This document shows positions 1-6,692 of a stretch of DNA of 25,262 nucleotides, one piece after another. The notes beneath the pieces were generated by a model. It did not search any database and was not told the origin of the DNA. It saw only the letters and a list, made by a program, of their open reading frames with translations. The translations under genes and the position numbers were made by a program. The DNA comes from Firmicutes bacterium UBA5389 (GTDB lineage: Bacteria > Bacillota > DTU025): NCBI GenBank assembly GCA_002409965.1, contig DHON01000007.1, positions 1,719 to 26,980 of the forward strand, in the 5' to 3' direction. The first letter of the stretch is position 1. Each line of letters begins with the position of its first letter.

Positions 1-159
1 TCCGTGACGGCGTGGATCGTTCCGATGTGGCCGTACTATGCGGCTACCGGATTTCTCCCGAGTACTGCGTTTCCCTGGGGAAGACTCGGCTCGACGGCGG
101 TCGCGCTCTCATGCCTGCTGATAATCTGGGCGGCGCAGGCATTCCGGAAGAGCAAGTGA
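1..159 (+). CDS. lanG: LanG immunity permease, C-terminal end (second copy, 5' cut by window edge)
   Basis: This is the last 52 codons of a LanG-type ABC-2 permease, in frame from base 1 to the TGA at 157-159. It is nearly the same as the end of the complete lanG at 13227-13958: base 1 corresponds to 13800. The first 91 bases are identical and about 11 differences fall in the last 68, so roughly 93% overall by eye. The tail ends in a hydrophobic segment followed by FRKSK, as in the complete copy (FRKSR). LanG subunits pair with LanE in the membrane to pump a lantibiotic away from its target. The upstream part of this gene, and perhaps a whole second lan operon, must lie to the left of the window. 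The level of difference argues against an assembly duplicate. Confidence 0.88.
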   Translation, partial: SVTAWIVPMWPYYAATGFLPSTAFPWGRLGSTAVALSCLLIIWAAQAFRKSK

Positions 160-323
160 GCTTCGACAGGGAAGGTGAACCGCTGGGAATGTCTACGGGC
201 TGTTTGAGCCGGGAGAACAGAGATCTCAACGGCAGAGGCTACATGCCCGGCTTGCGGGTCCAACGCATTCGGGCTGTGCAGGCGGTCGCGGGGGAACTAC
301 TGAGTTCCGGGGGGTCTCCGGCT

Positions 324-716
324 CTATTTGTACCCGGTGACGGAGACCACCCAACTCCACACCTCTTCAGCATGTGCCAGGGCTTGTCTGTACTCGTCTT
401 CGCCCACGGGTTCCCAGTCCCCCGGATACCGGGTGGTCACGGCGTAGTCCGACAGCAGCGCGGCCTGCTCCACCTGCGGCGGCACGGGCATGCCGCCAGT
501 CTCCTTAATAAGTGACAGAAGGTAGCCGATGGAATGGGTTCTTGGCACATCCAGACCTGAGTGCGCCAAGAGACCCTTCAGCGCCTTCTCCGCAGCCTGC
601 TGGGCATCGAAGCAGATGTCCTCGTACAGGATGTCCTCCGACTGGCGACCAAGCCTGGCGCGGGCGAGGTTGCTTTCCGCCCTTCCGATCCACGCTCGCC
701 ATGCCTCAGCGCTCAT
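324..716 (-). CDS. HEPN domain protein (partner of MNT nucleotidyltransferase)
   Basis: This is a small helical HEPN protein of about 130 residues, of the COG1895-like group that pairs with minimal nucleotidyltransferases. Visible hallmarks are an N-terminal helix with W..RAESNL, the stretch FDAQQAAEKALKGLLA, and PRTHSIGYLLSLI. The likely start is ATG at 716, overlapping the MNT gene by 11 bases. A GTG at 743 would add nine residues. Family knowledge: HEPN/MNT pairs are often toxin-antitoxin modules in which HEPN is an RNase and MNT modifies it. I do not see the RX4HXY motif of the HepT toxins clearly, so RNase activity is uncertain. The gene is translationally linked to MNT, and a broken copy of it lies at 14123-14315. 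Confidence 0.8.
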   Translation of the reverse strand: MSAEAWRAWIGRAESNLARARLGRQSEDILYEDICFDAQQAAEKALKGLLAHSGLDVPRTHSIGYLLSLIKETGGMPVPPQVEQAALLSDYAVTTRYPGDWEPVGEDEYRQALAHAEEVWSWVVSVTGYK

Positions 717-1011
717 AGACCACTCGTCCTTTGAGGGCTTCACTGTAGATGAAGCCTGGAGTATTTCGGTACTTCTCGATCCTATCGGGGTCTTCCACGA
801 TTATGTCAACCGGGGCCGGAATGCTGGCGAGTTCGAGGTAGATCATTTGCGCGAGGCGCCGCCGATGAGTCACGCCGCGCTTGAGAACCAGGATATCGTA
901 GTCGCTATCCGCGGCGCACTTGCCCTGTCCCCTGGATCCGAATAGCACTATGCGGTCTGGCTCGGCGGCCTCGACTATCCTGTCTATGATTGCCTGAAGC
1001 ATGTCCGGCAT
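706..1011 (-). CDS. MNT-type minimal nucleotidyltransferase
   Basis: This gene encodes a protein of 101 residues with the nucleotidyltransferase motif GSR-G-G...SDYD (FGSRGQGKCAADSDYD) and a third acidic residue in PVDIIVED, so the metal-binding triad looks complete. Start ATG 1011 is chosen because GGAGGTG sits about seven bases upstream. The longer ORF (to 1086) adds a non-conserved leader. Family knowledge: MNT proteins partner with HEPN proteins, and in type VII toxin-antitoxin systems the MNT protein AMPylates and silences the HEPN toxin. The downstream HEPN gene overlaps this one, so the two are almost certainly co-expressed. Whether this pair acts as a toxin-antitoxin module is inference. 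Confidence 0.82.
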   Translation of the reverse strand: MPDMLQAIIDRIVEAAEPDRIVLFGSRGQGKCAADSDYDILVLKRGVTHRRRLAQMIYLELASIPAPVDIIVEDPDRIEKYRNTPGFIYSEALKGRVVYER

Positions 1012-1160
1012 ACGGCTCACCTCCGGGTCGCGAAAGTATCCGCTTTTCTGCCCAACGCCGGCATCCCGCGAGACGGGCGGCGGCACTGTGAATTCTTCAG
1101 GCCCACGGTTGCACCTTCAGGCGCCGCACCGTCTTTGCGCGAAACAATCGTCTATGGTCT

Positions 1161-1169
1161 ATTGTACCA
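1161..1169 (-). promoter_or_regulatory. Probable extended -10 promoter for MNT/HEPN
   Basis: Read on the minus strand, this is TGGTACAAT, an extended -10 (TGnTACAAT), about 150 bases upstream of the MNT start. The -35 region is weak. The 252-bp gap between MNT and the permease (1012-1263) holds nothing else I recognise. Confidence 0.4.
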
Positions 1170-1263
1170 CATGGCGCTGAACAAGTAATCGCCGTGATTG
1201 CGTCTACGTAGCTCGCAATGGATCCTTGCGCTATGCATCGCGCGAAGACTTGTTGAGAGCCGC

Positions 1264-1947
1264 CTAGAACTCTTTCCGCGAAAACGAAGCAATAGACCGG
1301 TTCCAGCTCACGGCAACGATGCAGCACGCGACGGCGATCCATATCACAATGGACGGCATCGGGTGTTCAATAGCCCACTTGCCGGCCTGCGCGGCTTTGC
1401 TGAACAGAGCGACTACAGCTTCGGACTTGCCGAGCGGAGATATCAGGAAAATGCCGACGGCTACGAGAGGGACGGCCGAGCGGAGAACGGCCGTTGAGAT
1501 GGCTGCATAGCCGCCGCGGTAGTAAAGCCAGTTAGGTAGCCCGATCAGAACCAGCCCAACCCCCAGTGAGATTCCGACTGCGACCAGCAGCGAACCAGGA
1601 TGTACGGCGCTGCGCAGGCCCGGCATAGCAAAGATGATGCCCAGGGCGACAATGCCGTAGGCTACGAAGACGAGTATGCTCGCAACATAGCGAACGCTTA
1701 CGATCTGGCGAGGCTGGATGGGGAGCGACCTCAGGAACGGCCACGCTTTCGATATGTCTTCGTCATATGCGGTCACGCGCATGTACTCCCACACCGACAA
1801 GCATACCAACGATGGGAACAGGCTCAGAGCCTCCTCTGCCTCCCATAGAAGTGCGTACGCCGGCCCGATTAGGAGGATCAGCGGCGTCTGAGCTAGTATC
1901 GTTCGGGTCTTGGCCCGAATCTCCATGGCGATCATGCGTGCGAGCAA
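1264..1947 (-). CDS. ABC-2 type transporter permease
   Basis: This 227-residue membrane protein has about six hydrophobic segments. After the second comes the stretch PFLRSLPIQPRQIVSVR, typical of ABC-2 permeases of the ABC2_membrane_5 kind. The start is TTG at 1947, preceded by GGAGGTG with good spacing. It is the last gene of a minus-strand operon: ATPase remnant, permease (1990-2673), this permease. The two permeases are likely a heterodimer in the membrane. The substrate is unknown. Because the ATPase gene is truncated, this copy of the transporter is probably non-functional unless another ATPase serves it. A close homologue of its C-terminal end occurs at 25034-25262. Confidence 0.8.
   Translation of the reverse strand: MLARMIAMEIRAKTRTILAQTPLILLIGPAYALLWEAEEALSLFPSLVCLSVWEYMRVTAYDEDISKAWPFLRSLPIQPRQIVSVRYVASILVFVAYGIVALGIIFAMPGLRSAVHPGSLLVAVGISLGVGLVLIGLPNWLYYRGGYAAISTAVLRSAVPLVAVGIFLISPLGKSEAVVALFSKAAQAGKWAIEHPMPSIVIWIAVACCIVAVSWNRSIASFSRKEF
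1267..1495. repeat. Segmental repeat: permease C-terminal region (matches the window's right end)
   Basis: Bases 1267-1495 align without gaps to 25037-25262 and beyond, in the same orientation, at an offset of 23,770 with scattered substitutions. The match runs off the right edge of the window. Confidence 0.85.
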
Positions 1948-1989
1948 TCGTTCACACCTCCAGCTGACATAGGCTTCGCCCGAACCGGG

Positions 1990-2673
1990 CTAAACAATCT
2001 CCTTGCGGCCAAGCGCCCACGCGGCGTAGGCCCAAGTGGCCAGTATGGCACAGATCGCAACGGCCCCGAGGACAGCTGCTGCGGTAGCAGGGTTTTCGGC
2101 GCGCCATGCCGCCGCATGCGAAATGGCTCGGGAGGCGAGGGGTCCAAACCGAGCGCTCAGCACGGGCGACTTGAAAGCCAATATCGCAATCGCTCCAGCA
2201 GACATGGCGATATTCAGGAACCCTACGATAACCCTTGCGCCAAAGCGGAAATAGACCGCCTGCATGAAGGCCATTGTGAACAGCCCGAGCCCAAAGGCGG
2301 GCACTGCGCCGGCCTTCCAGTTGGGGCTGCCGCGCCCGAGGATGAACCTTGTCGCCAGTGTCGCGGCTATGAGCGCCAGAACGGTGTAGAGAGCGATCAC
2401 GGCCACGCTCGCCAGGGCTCTAGCGCACACCACCTCTGCCGGGGAGATGGGCAGACTTCTCAGGAACGGCAGCGTCTCGTCCTTCTCATCCTCATATGTG
2501 CTTCGCTGGTTGTAGATTGCAGCCGTAAACGCCAAAATGAACGCCGCGGCGATGCTGTAGACGTTGCGACTAGCACGCATACTGGGTATCACGATTGCGA
2601 ATACGACTATTGAGACGATGCCTATCGTCTTGACGCGGGCGCGAAGCTCTTCATAGGCCAGCCTGATGATCAA
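1990..2673 (-). CDS. ABC-2 type transporter permease
   Basis: This 227-residue membrane protein is a paralogue in layout of the downstream permease. It shares the motif TLPFLRSLPISPAEVV after the second hydrophobic segment and has five to six membrane segments. The start is TTG at 2673, overlapping the TGA of the upstream ATPase remnant (TTGA), which shows the original translational coupling in an ATPase-permease-permease operon. No substrate can be named. The C-terminal LGRKEIV resembles the FSRKEF ending of its partner. Confidence 0.78.
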   Translation of the reverse strand: MIIRLAYEELRARVKTIGIVSIVVFAIVIPSMRASRNVYSIAAAFILAFTAAIYNQRSTYEDEKDETLPFLRSLPISPAEVVCARALASVAVIALYTVLALIAATLATRFILGRGSPNWKAGAVPAFGLGLFTMAFMQAVYFRFGARVIVGFLNIAMSAGAIAILAFKSPVLSARFGPLASRAISHAAAWRAENPATAAAVLGAVAICAILATWAYAAWALGRKEIV

Positions 2674-3107
2674 CGGCCCATCGCCTCCCGAGGGGCCCCA
2701 TCGCCGCTGCTGTTTACCAGATGGACAAAGACTTCTTCAAGGCTGAGGGGCGACCCCCCGATCGTTCCTTCGACCGCCACGGTACGGATTCGTTGCGTCA
2801 AGTCCTGACTGTAGTAGTCGATAATGCCGGCGAACATACCGCCGACCGACTCACGCTGGATGAACGCTTTGCACAGGCACTCCAGATCGTGCGCCGCGCT
2901 TGGATTGGGCTGGAAGCCCACCCATCGCCATCTCGAAAGCAGTTCATCCTTTTCCTCCGATTCTTCCGGTACAGGCGTTCGAAGAGGGATACGAGTTCGC
3001 AATCGACGTGGGCCCATCCACGTCTTTCGACTCTGCGTGGGTGAACTGTACTCTACAGAATTGCCTGGACAGCGAGCATCTGCGGGGATCTGGACCAATG
3101 GGTACAA
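2670..3107 (-). pseudogene. Truncated ABC transporter ATPase (C-terminal remnant)
   Basis: The end of this reading frame (SPLSLEEVFVHLV...) is typical of the C-terminus of ABC-2 ATPases. It overlaps the TTG start of the downstream permease by four bases. No Walker A, signature or Walker B motif is present, and the first 50 or so residues of the open frame do not resemble an ATPase. The gene has therefore lost its catalytic core. The break lies about 150-250 bases from the lanA promoter, so insertion of the lan cluster, or a recombination at that point, could have removed the 5' part. That is inference. Confidence 0.65.
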
Positions 3108-3269
3108 CTGAGTGGGCGCGAAGGATCAGCGGGTCGCGCAAAGCGTACTGGCGATTCGCTGAACTGGCATGTATCAAACGGCGCGTTCGGCGGTGTGGCG
3201 GCGGGGGGCTAGGTGGTCTCTCCCACCTCATCAATTGCCAGACTGAGGCAGTGAAGGAGACTATGACTA

Positions 3270-3302
3270 TCTGATAGAATCCTGAAAACATGCAGATATG
3301 CT
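3270..3302 (+). promoter_or_regulatory. lanA promoter with nis-box-like LanR site
   Basis: TCT-GATAGAAT-CCT-GAA at 3270-3286 follows the TCT-N8-TCT plan of the nisin nis-box and matches 14 of 17 positions of the nisA element TCTGATTAAATTCTGAA (recalled from memory). Ten bases later lies TATGCT (3297-3302), at the place of the nisA -10 TACAAT. A box of this kind replaces the -35 and binds the phosphorylated LanR regulator. An 18-base block here is identical to one at 11691-11708 before lanF. The expected leader RNA is about 50 nt. Confidence 0.75.
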
Positions 3303-3347
3303 GGCAATGAGTCCAGAATACGTTCCACTATCACTCAGAAGAATGAG

Positions 3348-3355
3348 AAAGGAGG
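3348..3355 (+). promoter_or_regulatory. Ribosome binding site deciding the GTG start of lanA
   Basis: AAAGGAGG lies six bases before GTG 3362. An overlapping ATG at 3360 would give only a short unrelated peptide that stops after about 18 codons, so the GTG frame is the coding one. Confidence 0.8.
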
Positions 3356-3361
3356 AGCGAT

Positions 3362-3535
3362 GTGCAGAAGTACAATGATTTTGACCTCGACCTGTCGAGA
3401 GTAGCGAAAACTGGGAATCCAGGCGATGAAGTGGACTGGAAGAGCAAGTCTTTCTGCACACCTGGTTGCATCACGGGGCTGCTTCAGACGTGCTTCCTGC
3501 AGACCATCACCTGCAACTGCCACTTCGGGAAGTAA
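3362..3535 (+). CDS. lanA: Class I lantibiotic precursor, subtilin/nisin family
   Basis: A 57-residue prepeptide with a GTG start. Residues 1-25 form the leader with the FDLD box (residues 7-10, KYNDFDLDL), which is the docking motif for LanB and LanC in nisin and subtilin. The core of about 32 residues begins WKSKSFCTPGC and contains LQTCFLQTITCNC. By recalled alignment it equals subtilin at 24 of 32 positions. All five Cys and their Ser/Thr partners are kept, predicting subtilin rings A (S3-C7), B (T8-C11), C (T13-C19) and the interlocked D/E (T23-C26, T25-C28), with Dha5 and Dhb18. Differences include Lys4 for Glu4, Leu15 for Ala15 and a C-terminus HFGK that lacks Ser31, so there is no Dha31. 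Rings A/B, the lipid II pyrophosphate cage in nisin, are conserved. The leader ends GDEVD with no Pro at -2, so the cleavage site is uncertain. Confidence 0.95.
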   Translation: MQKYNDFDLDLSRVAKTGNPGDEVDWKSKSFCTPGCITGLLQTCFLQTITCNCHFGK

Positions 3536-3552
3536 GGGGAGTCCGAGCGCAC

Positions 3553-3584
3553 GGATGAGAAGGCTCTTCGCCGCCTTCTCATCC
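3553..3584 (+). terminator. Hairpin between lanA and lanB (attenuator/partial terminator)
   Basis: There is a perfect 12-bp inverted repeat, GGATGAGAAGGC at 3553-3564 and its complement at 3573-3584, with an 8-base loop. It begins 18 bases after the lanA stop and is followed only by CTTTCTGC, a weak T tract. In nisin-type operons a hairpin at this place stabilises the abundant lanA message and lets part of transcription continue into lanB. Confidence 0.8.
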
Positions 3585-3654
3585 CTTTCTGCTGCATTAT
3601 TGGGTACCGTATTCTGTAGGGTTCCGATTTCTCGGCTAACTGAAGGGAGAGGCC

Positions 3655-4824
3655 ATGTCATATTTCGACTGCGACAAGTTCATGGTTCGAAGACCGCTGA
3701 TGCCGGTTCGGCCTGACGAGGTCGGCTCCGATCATTGGCTGGAAGACACAATGGACGATCCGTTCCTTCTGGAACAGGTAGGTGTATCGAGCCCGTCCAT
3801 GGTTCACACAATCTGGAAATATCAGAGAGCAGCGAACGAGATGTCCACGAAGAAACGAAGGAACCTCTTTCAATCTCTCTTCAAATACAGCAGGAGGAGA
3901 CGGGACAGGACGACTCCTTTCGGGCTGTTTGTCGGCGTCTCCCTTGGCCAGTTCTCCGGTGAACAAGGAGTCTTCACAACGGTGTCAGGTGAACCCTTCC
4001 GTGTCGCTGCGCGGGTCGACGAGGGATGGATGATGCAGGTGATCCGTGAGTTGGAGCATCGGTACCGCCATGTCCTGCGGTGGATGGTCAACGACAGCGT
4101 CTTTGTCCGTGGGGGAAGAGTCTACCAGGCGTACTGTGTCGATCAGATCGAAACGAGCCGAGTTCATGTCCGTTACACTCCGGTCTGGGATACGCTGTCC
4201 GAGGTCGCCCGCGAACTCATACCATATGAGATGATCGTCGATGGACTGGAGCGCGCGCACGGACATCGCGAGTCCTGCATAACGTACGTTGACCAGTTGA
4301 TCGAGGAGCGATTTCTGGTTTCCGAGCTGAGTCAGGCATTCTCTTCGTCTGATCCTCTGGCGTTCCTCTCTGATCAACTGGACAGGCGTTTCGAGGACGA
4401 TGCACGGGTGGCGCTGCGTGAAGTGTCGGAGAAGATACGCCGCTTTGAGGAGAGTTTCTCCGCCGGAGAAAACGGGATCCACCGGCTATCGTACTATTTC
4501 GATCTCCGGGATACTCTGTCCAGAATCCGGGAAGAGTCCGCCGGGGTCCGGGTCGATGCTTTTGCTGGGGACGATGTCCGGCTTCCCCAGGAGATGCAAT
4601 CCCAGATTCTGCGATGTGCGGACTTCATGATGCTGTTGGCGGAAGTGTCGGATTCGGGGAGTGTGCTCCAGGAGTACAAGGAGCGCTTTGTCGATCGATA
4701 CGGTCTGGTCGAAGAGGTGAGGCTCGTAGACCTGCTTGATGAGAGCGAGGGGATCGGCATTCCTCTCGCGTATACTCCAAGACCGAGTCTCCGACCGTCG
4801 GACGGAATCTTCGCCTGTATCTGA
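3655..4824 (+). CDS. lanB: LanB dehydratase, N-terminal part (frame ends early)
   Basis: This is the N-terminal 389 residues of a class I lantibiotic dehydratase. LanB uses glutamyl-tRNA to glutamylate Ser/Thr of LanA and then eliminates glutamate to form Dha/Dhb. Visible is the family motif RDRTTPFGLFVGV (around residue 83-95). The end, EGIGIPLAY, is a conserved stretch that normally lies in the interior of the protein. The start at 3655 has AAGGGAGAGG upstream. The frame closes at 4822-4824 after a tail that does not look like LanB. The remaining protein continues in another frame (4824-6692), and together they make 1011 residues, about the normal LanB length. The break falls inside the glutamylation domain, so neither piece alone should work. 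It may be a true frameshift mutation, a sequencing error, recoding, or a genuine two-piece enzyme. Confidence 0.9.
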   Translation: MSYFDCDKFMVRRPLMPVRPDEVGSDHWLEDTMDDPFLLEQVGVSSPSMVHTIWKYQRAANEMSTKKRRNLFQSLFKYSRRRRDRTTPFGLFVGVSLGQFSGEQGVFTTVSGEPFRVAARVDEGWMMQVIRELEHRYRHVLRWMVNDSVFVRGGRVYQAYCVDQIETSRVHVRYTPVWDTLSEVARELIPYEMIVDGLERAHGHRESCITYVDQLIEERFLVSELSQAFSSSDPLAFLSDQLDRRFEDDARVALREVSEKIRRFEESFSAGENGIHRLSYYFDLRDTLSRIREESAGVRVDAFAGDDVRLPQEMQSQILRCADFMMLLAEVSDSGSVLQEYKERFVDRYGLVEEVRLVDLLDESEGIGIPLAYTPRPSLRPSDGIFACI

Positions 4825-6692
4825 TGAGGGAATACGAGGAGGCGATGCGGACTGACCAACCGATCCAGCTCTCGGGACGGGATATTGAGGCACTTGGCGA
4901 AGCGGAGTCGGTCGTCATTGACAGGGAGAAAATTCCGAGTTCCATGGAGCTGTACTTCGAATTGGGATCCCGTCGCGATTCCTCGCTGCTCAAACTATCT
5001 TCGATCGTTGGATCGTTCGAGGCCGGGAAGTCGTTTGGAAGGTTCTCGACGGAAGAGAAAGCGTTTCGTGACCTTGTGCTCGAACTCGACAAGAGGAAAC
5101 AGGCGCTGCAGCCTGGCGTGGAGACTGCCGAGATTGTCGCGATTCCAATGCTCTCTGCGAGCGGCAACGTCGTGCGAACTGTGCATGCGAAGTCGCGCGC
5201 GATGGCCCTGCAGTTCGCCAGCTCCGAAAAGGATAGGGTACAGCTGGAGGATCTGTGGATCGGGTTTACCGGGCGGTGCTTCTACGTCCGCGATGGAAAG
5301 AGCGGAGCGATCCTTCGCTTCGAGTGCAACAACATGCTTAACCCGCACCTGCTGCCGAAGGAGCTGCGATTTCTGCTGGATATCAGCCATGATGGGGAGT
5401 ACCGGTGGAGCGTGTTTCCGTGGGACATCGCCTATCAATCCTTCCCAAGGACTCCGGAGATCCGCTTCGAACAGGTCATTTTGTCACCGAGGCGGTGGTT
5501 GGTCAACACCGCGACGTTGGGCAGTAAGGACTGTGCAGCTTCGGATGATGCATTCCTGTCGAGACTCGCTGCTTTGGCGGAGAGGGATCGGATACCCGAA
5601 GACGTGTATGTGGTCCAGGATGACCATCGCATTCTATATCACCGCTTGAACGCTCTCGATCAGGACCATCTTTATCAGGAATTCCGCAAGAGTGGAGAGG
5701 CGGGAATCGTCCTCGAAGAAGGGCCCAGCGGAATTGGGTACTTGAAGGATGGGGACGGGCATTTCTATCGGACCGAAATCGTCGTTCCGCTCACAAGAAG
5801 AGAGGTCTCTTCCTTCGAGATGCCACTCTCCGCCGAGAGGAGAGTACCAACGCAGGAACGGATCGCTTTACCGTTTCATGAGTGGCTCTATCTGAAGCTG
5901 TATTGCGATGCAGAACGCGAAGAGGAGTATCTGGCGGACTTTCTCCTGCCGGCCCTGGATCAGCTGCGGCCTCATGTCGACCTCGAGTTCTTCTTCCTGC
6001 GCTACCGGGATCCGAAGCGACACTTGAGATTGCGGATCCGCGGTCGTGAATCTTCGCTCTATGCGGCGTTTGCGGCGATGATGCCCATGTTCCAGACCGC
6101 TCTTTCCGATGGCATCTTGAAATCTGTGGCTGCGGATTCCTACGATCGGGAGATCGAGCGATACGGAGGGGTCGGCGTCATCGATGCGGCGGAGACCTTC
6201 TTCTGCAGAGAATCGGAAGCGATCGCACATCTTCTCCAGCTCATGCGCAGAGGACAGCTGTCCTGTTCCGCCGAGGAGCTGGCCATAGCATCCTGCTTCG
6301 ACATCCTGAGAGGGCTGGGGATTCCGGCGGAACAGCGCGTTGGCGTACTCGCCAGACGAGGAATCCGGGGCCTCTCGAAGGACTCGCCGTTTCGCGAGAG
6401 CATGAATGTGTATCGGAGCTGGACCGAGAAGGATTCCATGGACGGTTGGAGGAACGGAGACGGCTGGACCATTCGGGAAGCATTGGAGCATCGCAACGAG
6501 GCTCTCCTTGCGTATGAGCGGCAGATGGAAGAGCGAGGTTTGGCGGAGGACAGGCGTTATCATTCGATCGAGAGTCTGTTGCACATGTCGATCAATCGCA
6601 TTGCAGGCCCCGTGGCGGACCTGGAACAGTGGATTCTTGAAGTCGTCAGTGCTATGTGTCAGAAAGAGCTGCACGCCGGGAGAGAATCATGA
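4824..6692 (+). CDS. lanB: LanB dehydratase, C-terminal part (rest of glutamylation domain plus elimination domain)
   Basis: The second piece is 622 residues. It starts with the expected LanB continuation (MREYEEAMRTDQPIQLSGRD, then SSMELYFELG) and ends with the SpaB_C elimination domain: FHEWLYLKLYC near residue 351 and FFFLRYRDPKRHLRLRIRG near 388-406, which hold the conserved Arg/His region. ATG 4824 overlaps the TGA of the first piece (TGATG). The frame is already LanB-like upstream of that ATG (NLRLYL encoded at 4806-4823), so the shift happened between about 4771 and 4805. An alternative internal start is ATG 4845 behind GAGGAGG. The end overlaps lanT by ATGA. Confidence 0.9.
   Translation: MREYEEAMRTDQPIQLSGRDIEALGEAESVVIDREKIPSSMELYFELGSRRDSSLLKLSSIVGSFEAGKSFGRFSTEEKAFRDLVLELDKRKQALQPGVETAEIVAIPMLSASGNVVRTVHAKSRAMALQFASSEKDRVQLEDLWIGFTGRCFYVRDGKSGAILRFECNNMLNPHLLPKELRFLLDISHDGEYRWSVFPWDIAYQSFPRTPEIRFEQVILSPRRWLVNTATLGSKDCAASDDAFLSRLAALAERDRIPEDVYVVQDDHRILYHRLNALDQDHLYQEFRKSGEAGIVLEEGPSGIGYLKDGDGHFYRTEIVVPLTRREVSSFEMPLSAERRVPTQERIALPFHEWLYLKLYCDAEREEEYLADFLLPALDQLRPHVDLEFFFLRYRDPKRHLRLRIRGRESSLYAAFAAMMPMFQTALSDGILKSVAADSYDREIERYGGVGVIDAAETFFCRESEAIAHLLQLMRRGQLSCSAEELAIASCFDILRGLGIPAEQRVGVLARRGIRGLSKDSPFRESMNVYRSWTEKDSMDGWRNGDGWTIREALEHRNEALLAYERQMEERGLAEDRRYHSIESLLHMSINRIAGPVADLEQWILEVVSAMCQKELHAGRES

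Larger units (their letters stand above)
1..731. repeat. Segmental repeat, copy 1 (lanG end to HEPN gene)
   Basis: Bases 1-731 match 13800-14330 in direct orientation. They cover the lanG end, the roughly 165-bp stretch after it and the HEPN gene. Copy 1 holds 200 bp (458-657) that copy 2 lacks. Similarity stops at about base 731, just inside the MNT/HEPN overlap. Confidence 0.85.

Noticed and set aside
313..348. Stem GGTCTCCG/CGGAGACC after lanG, also in copy 2, as terminator
   Set aside because: The loop is 20 bases, there is no T tract in either direction, and it lies over the end of the HEPN gene.
1..731. Repeat with 13800-14330 as an assembly artefact
   Set aside because: The copies differ by substitutions, small indels and a 200-bp deletion, so they are real diverged copies.
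3360..3416. ATG at 3360 as the lanA start
   Set aside because: It is out of frame with the lantibiotic sequence and stops after about 18 codons; GTG 3362 has AAAGGAGG six bases upstream.
5868..6674. 268-residue minus-strand ORF opposite lanB
   Set aside because: A shadow of the conserved LanB elimination domain, with no recognisable domain of its own.
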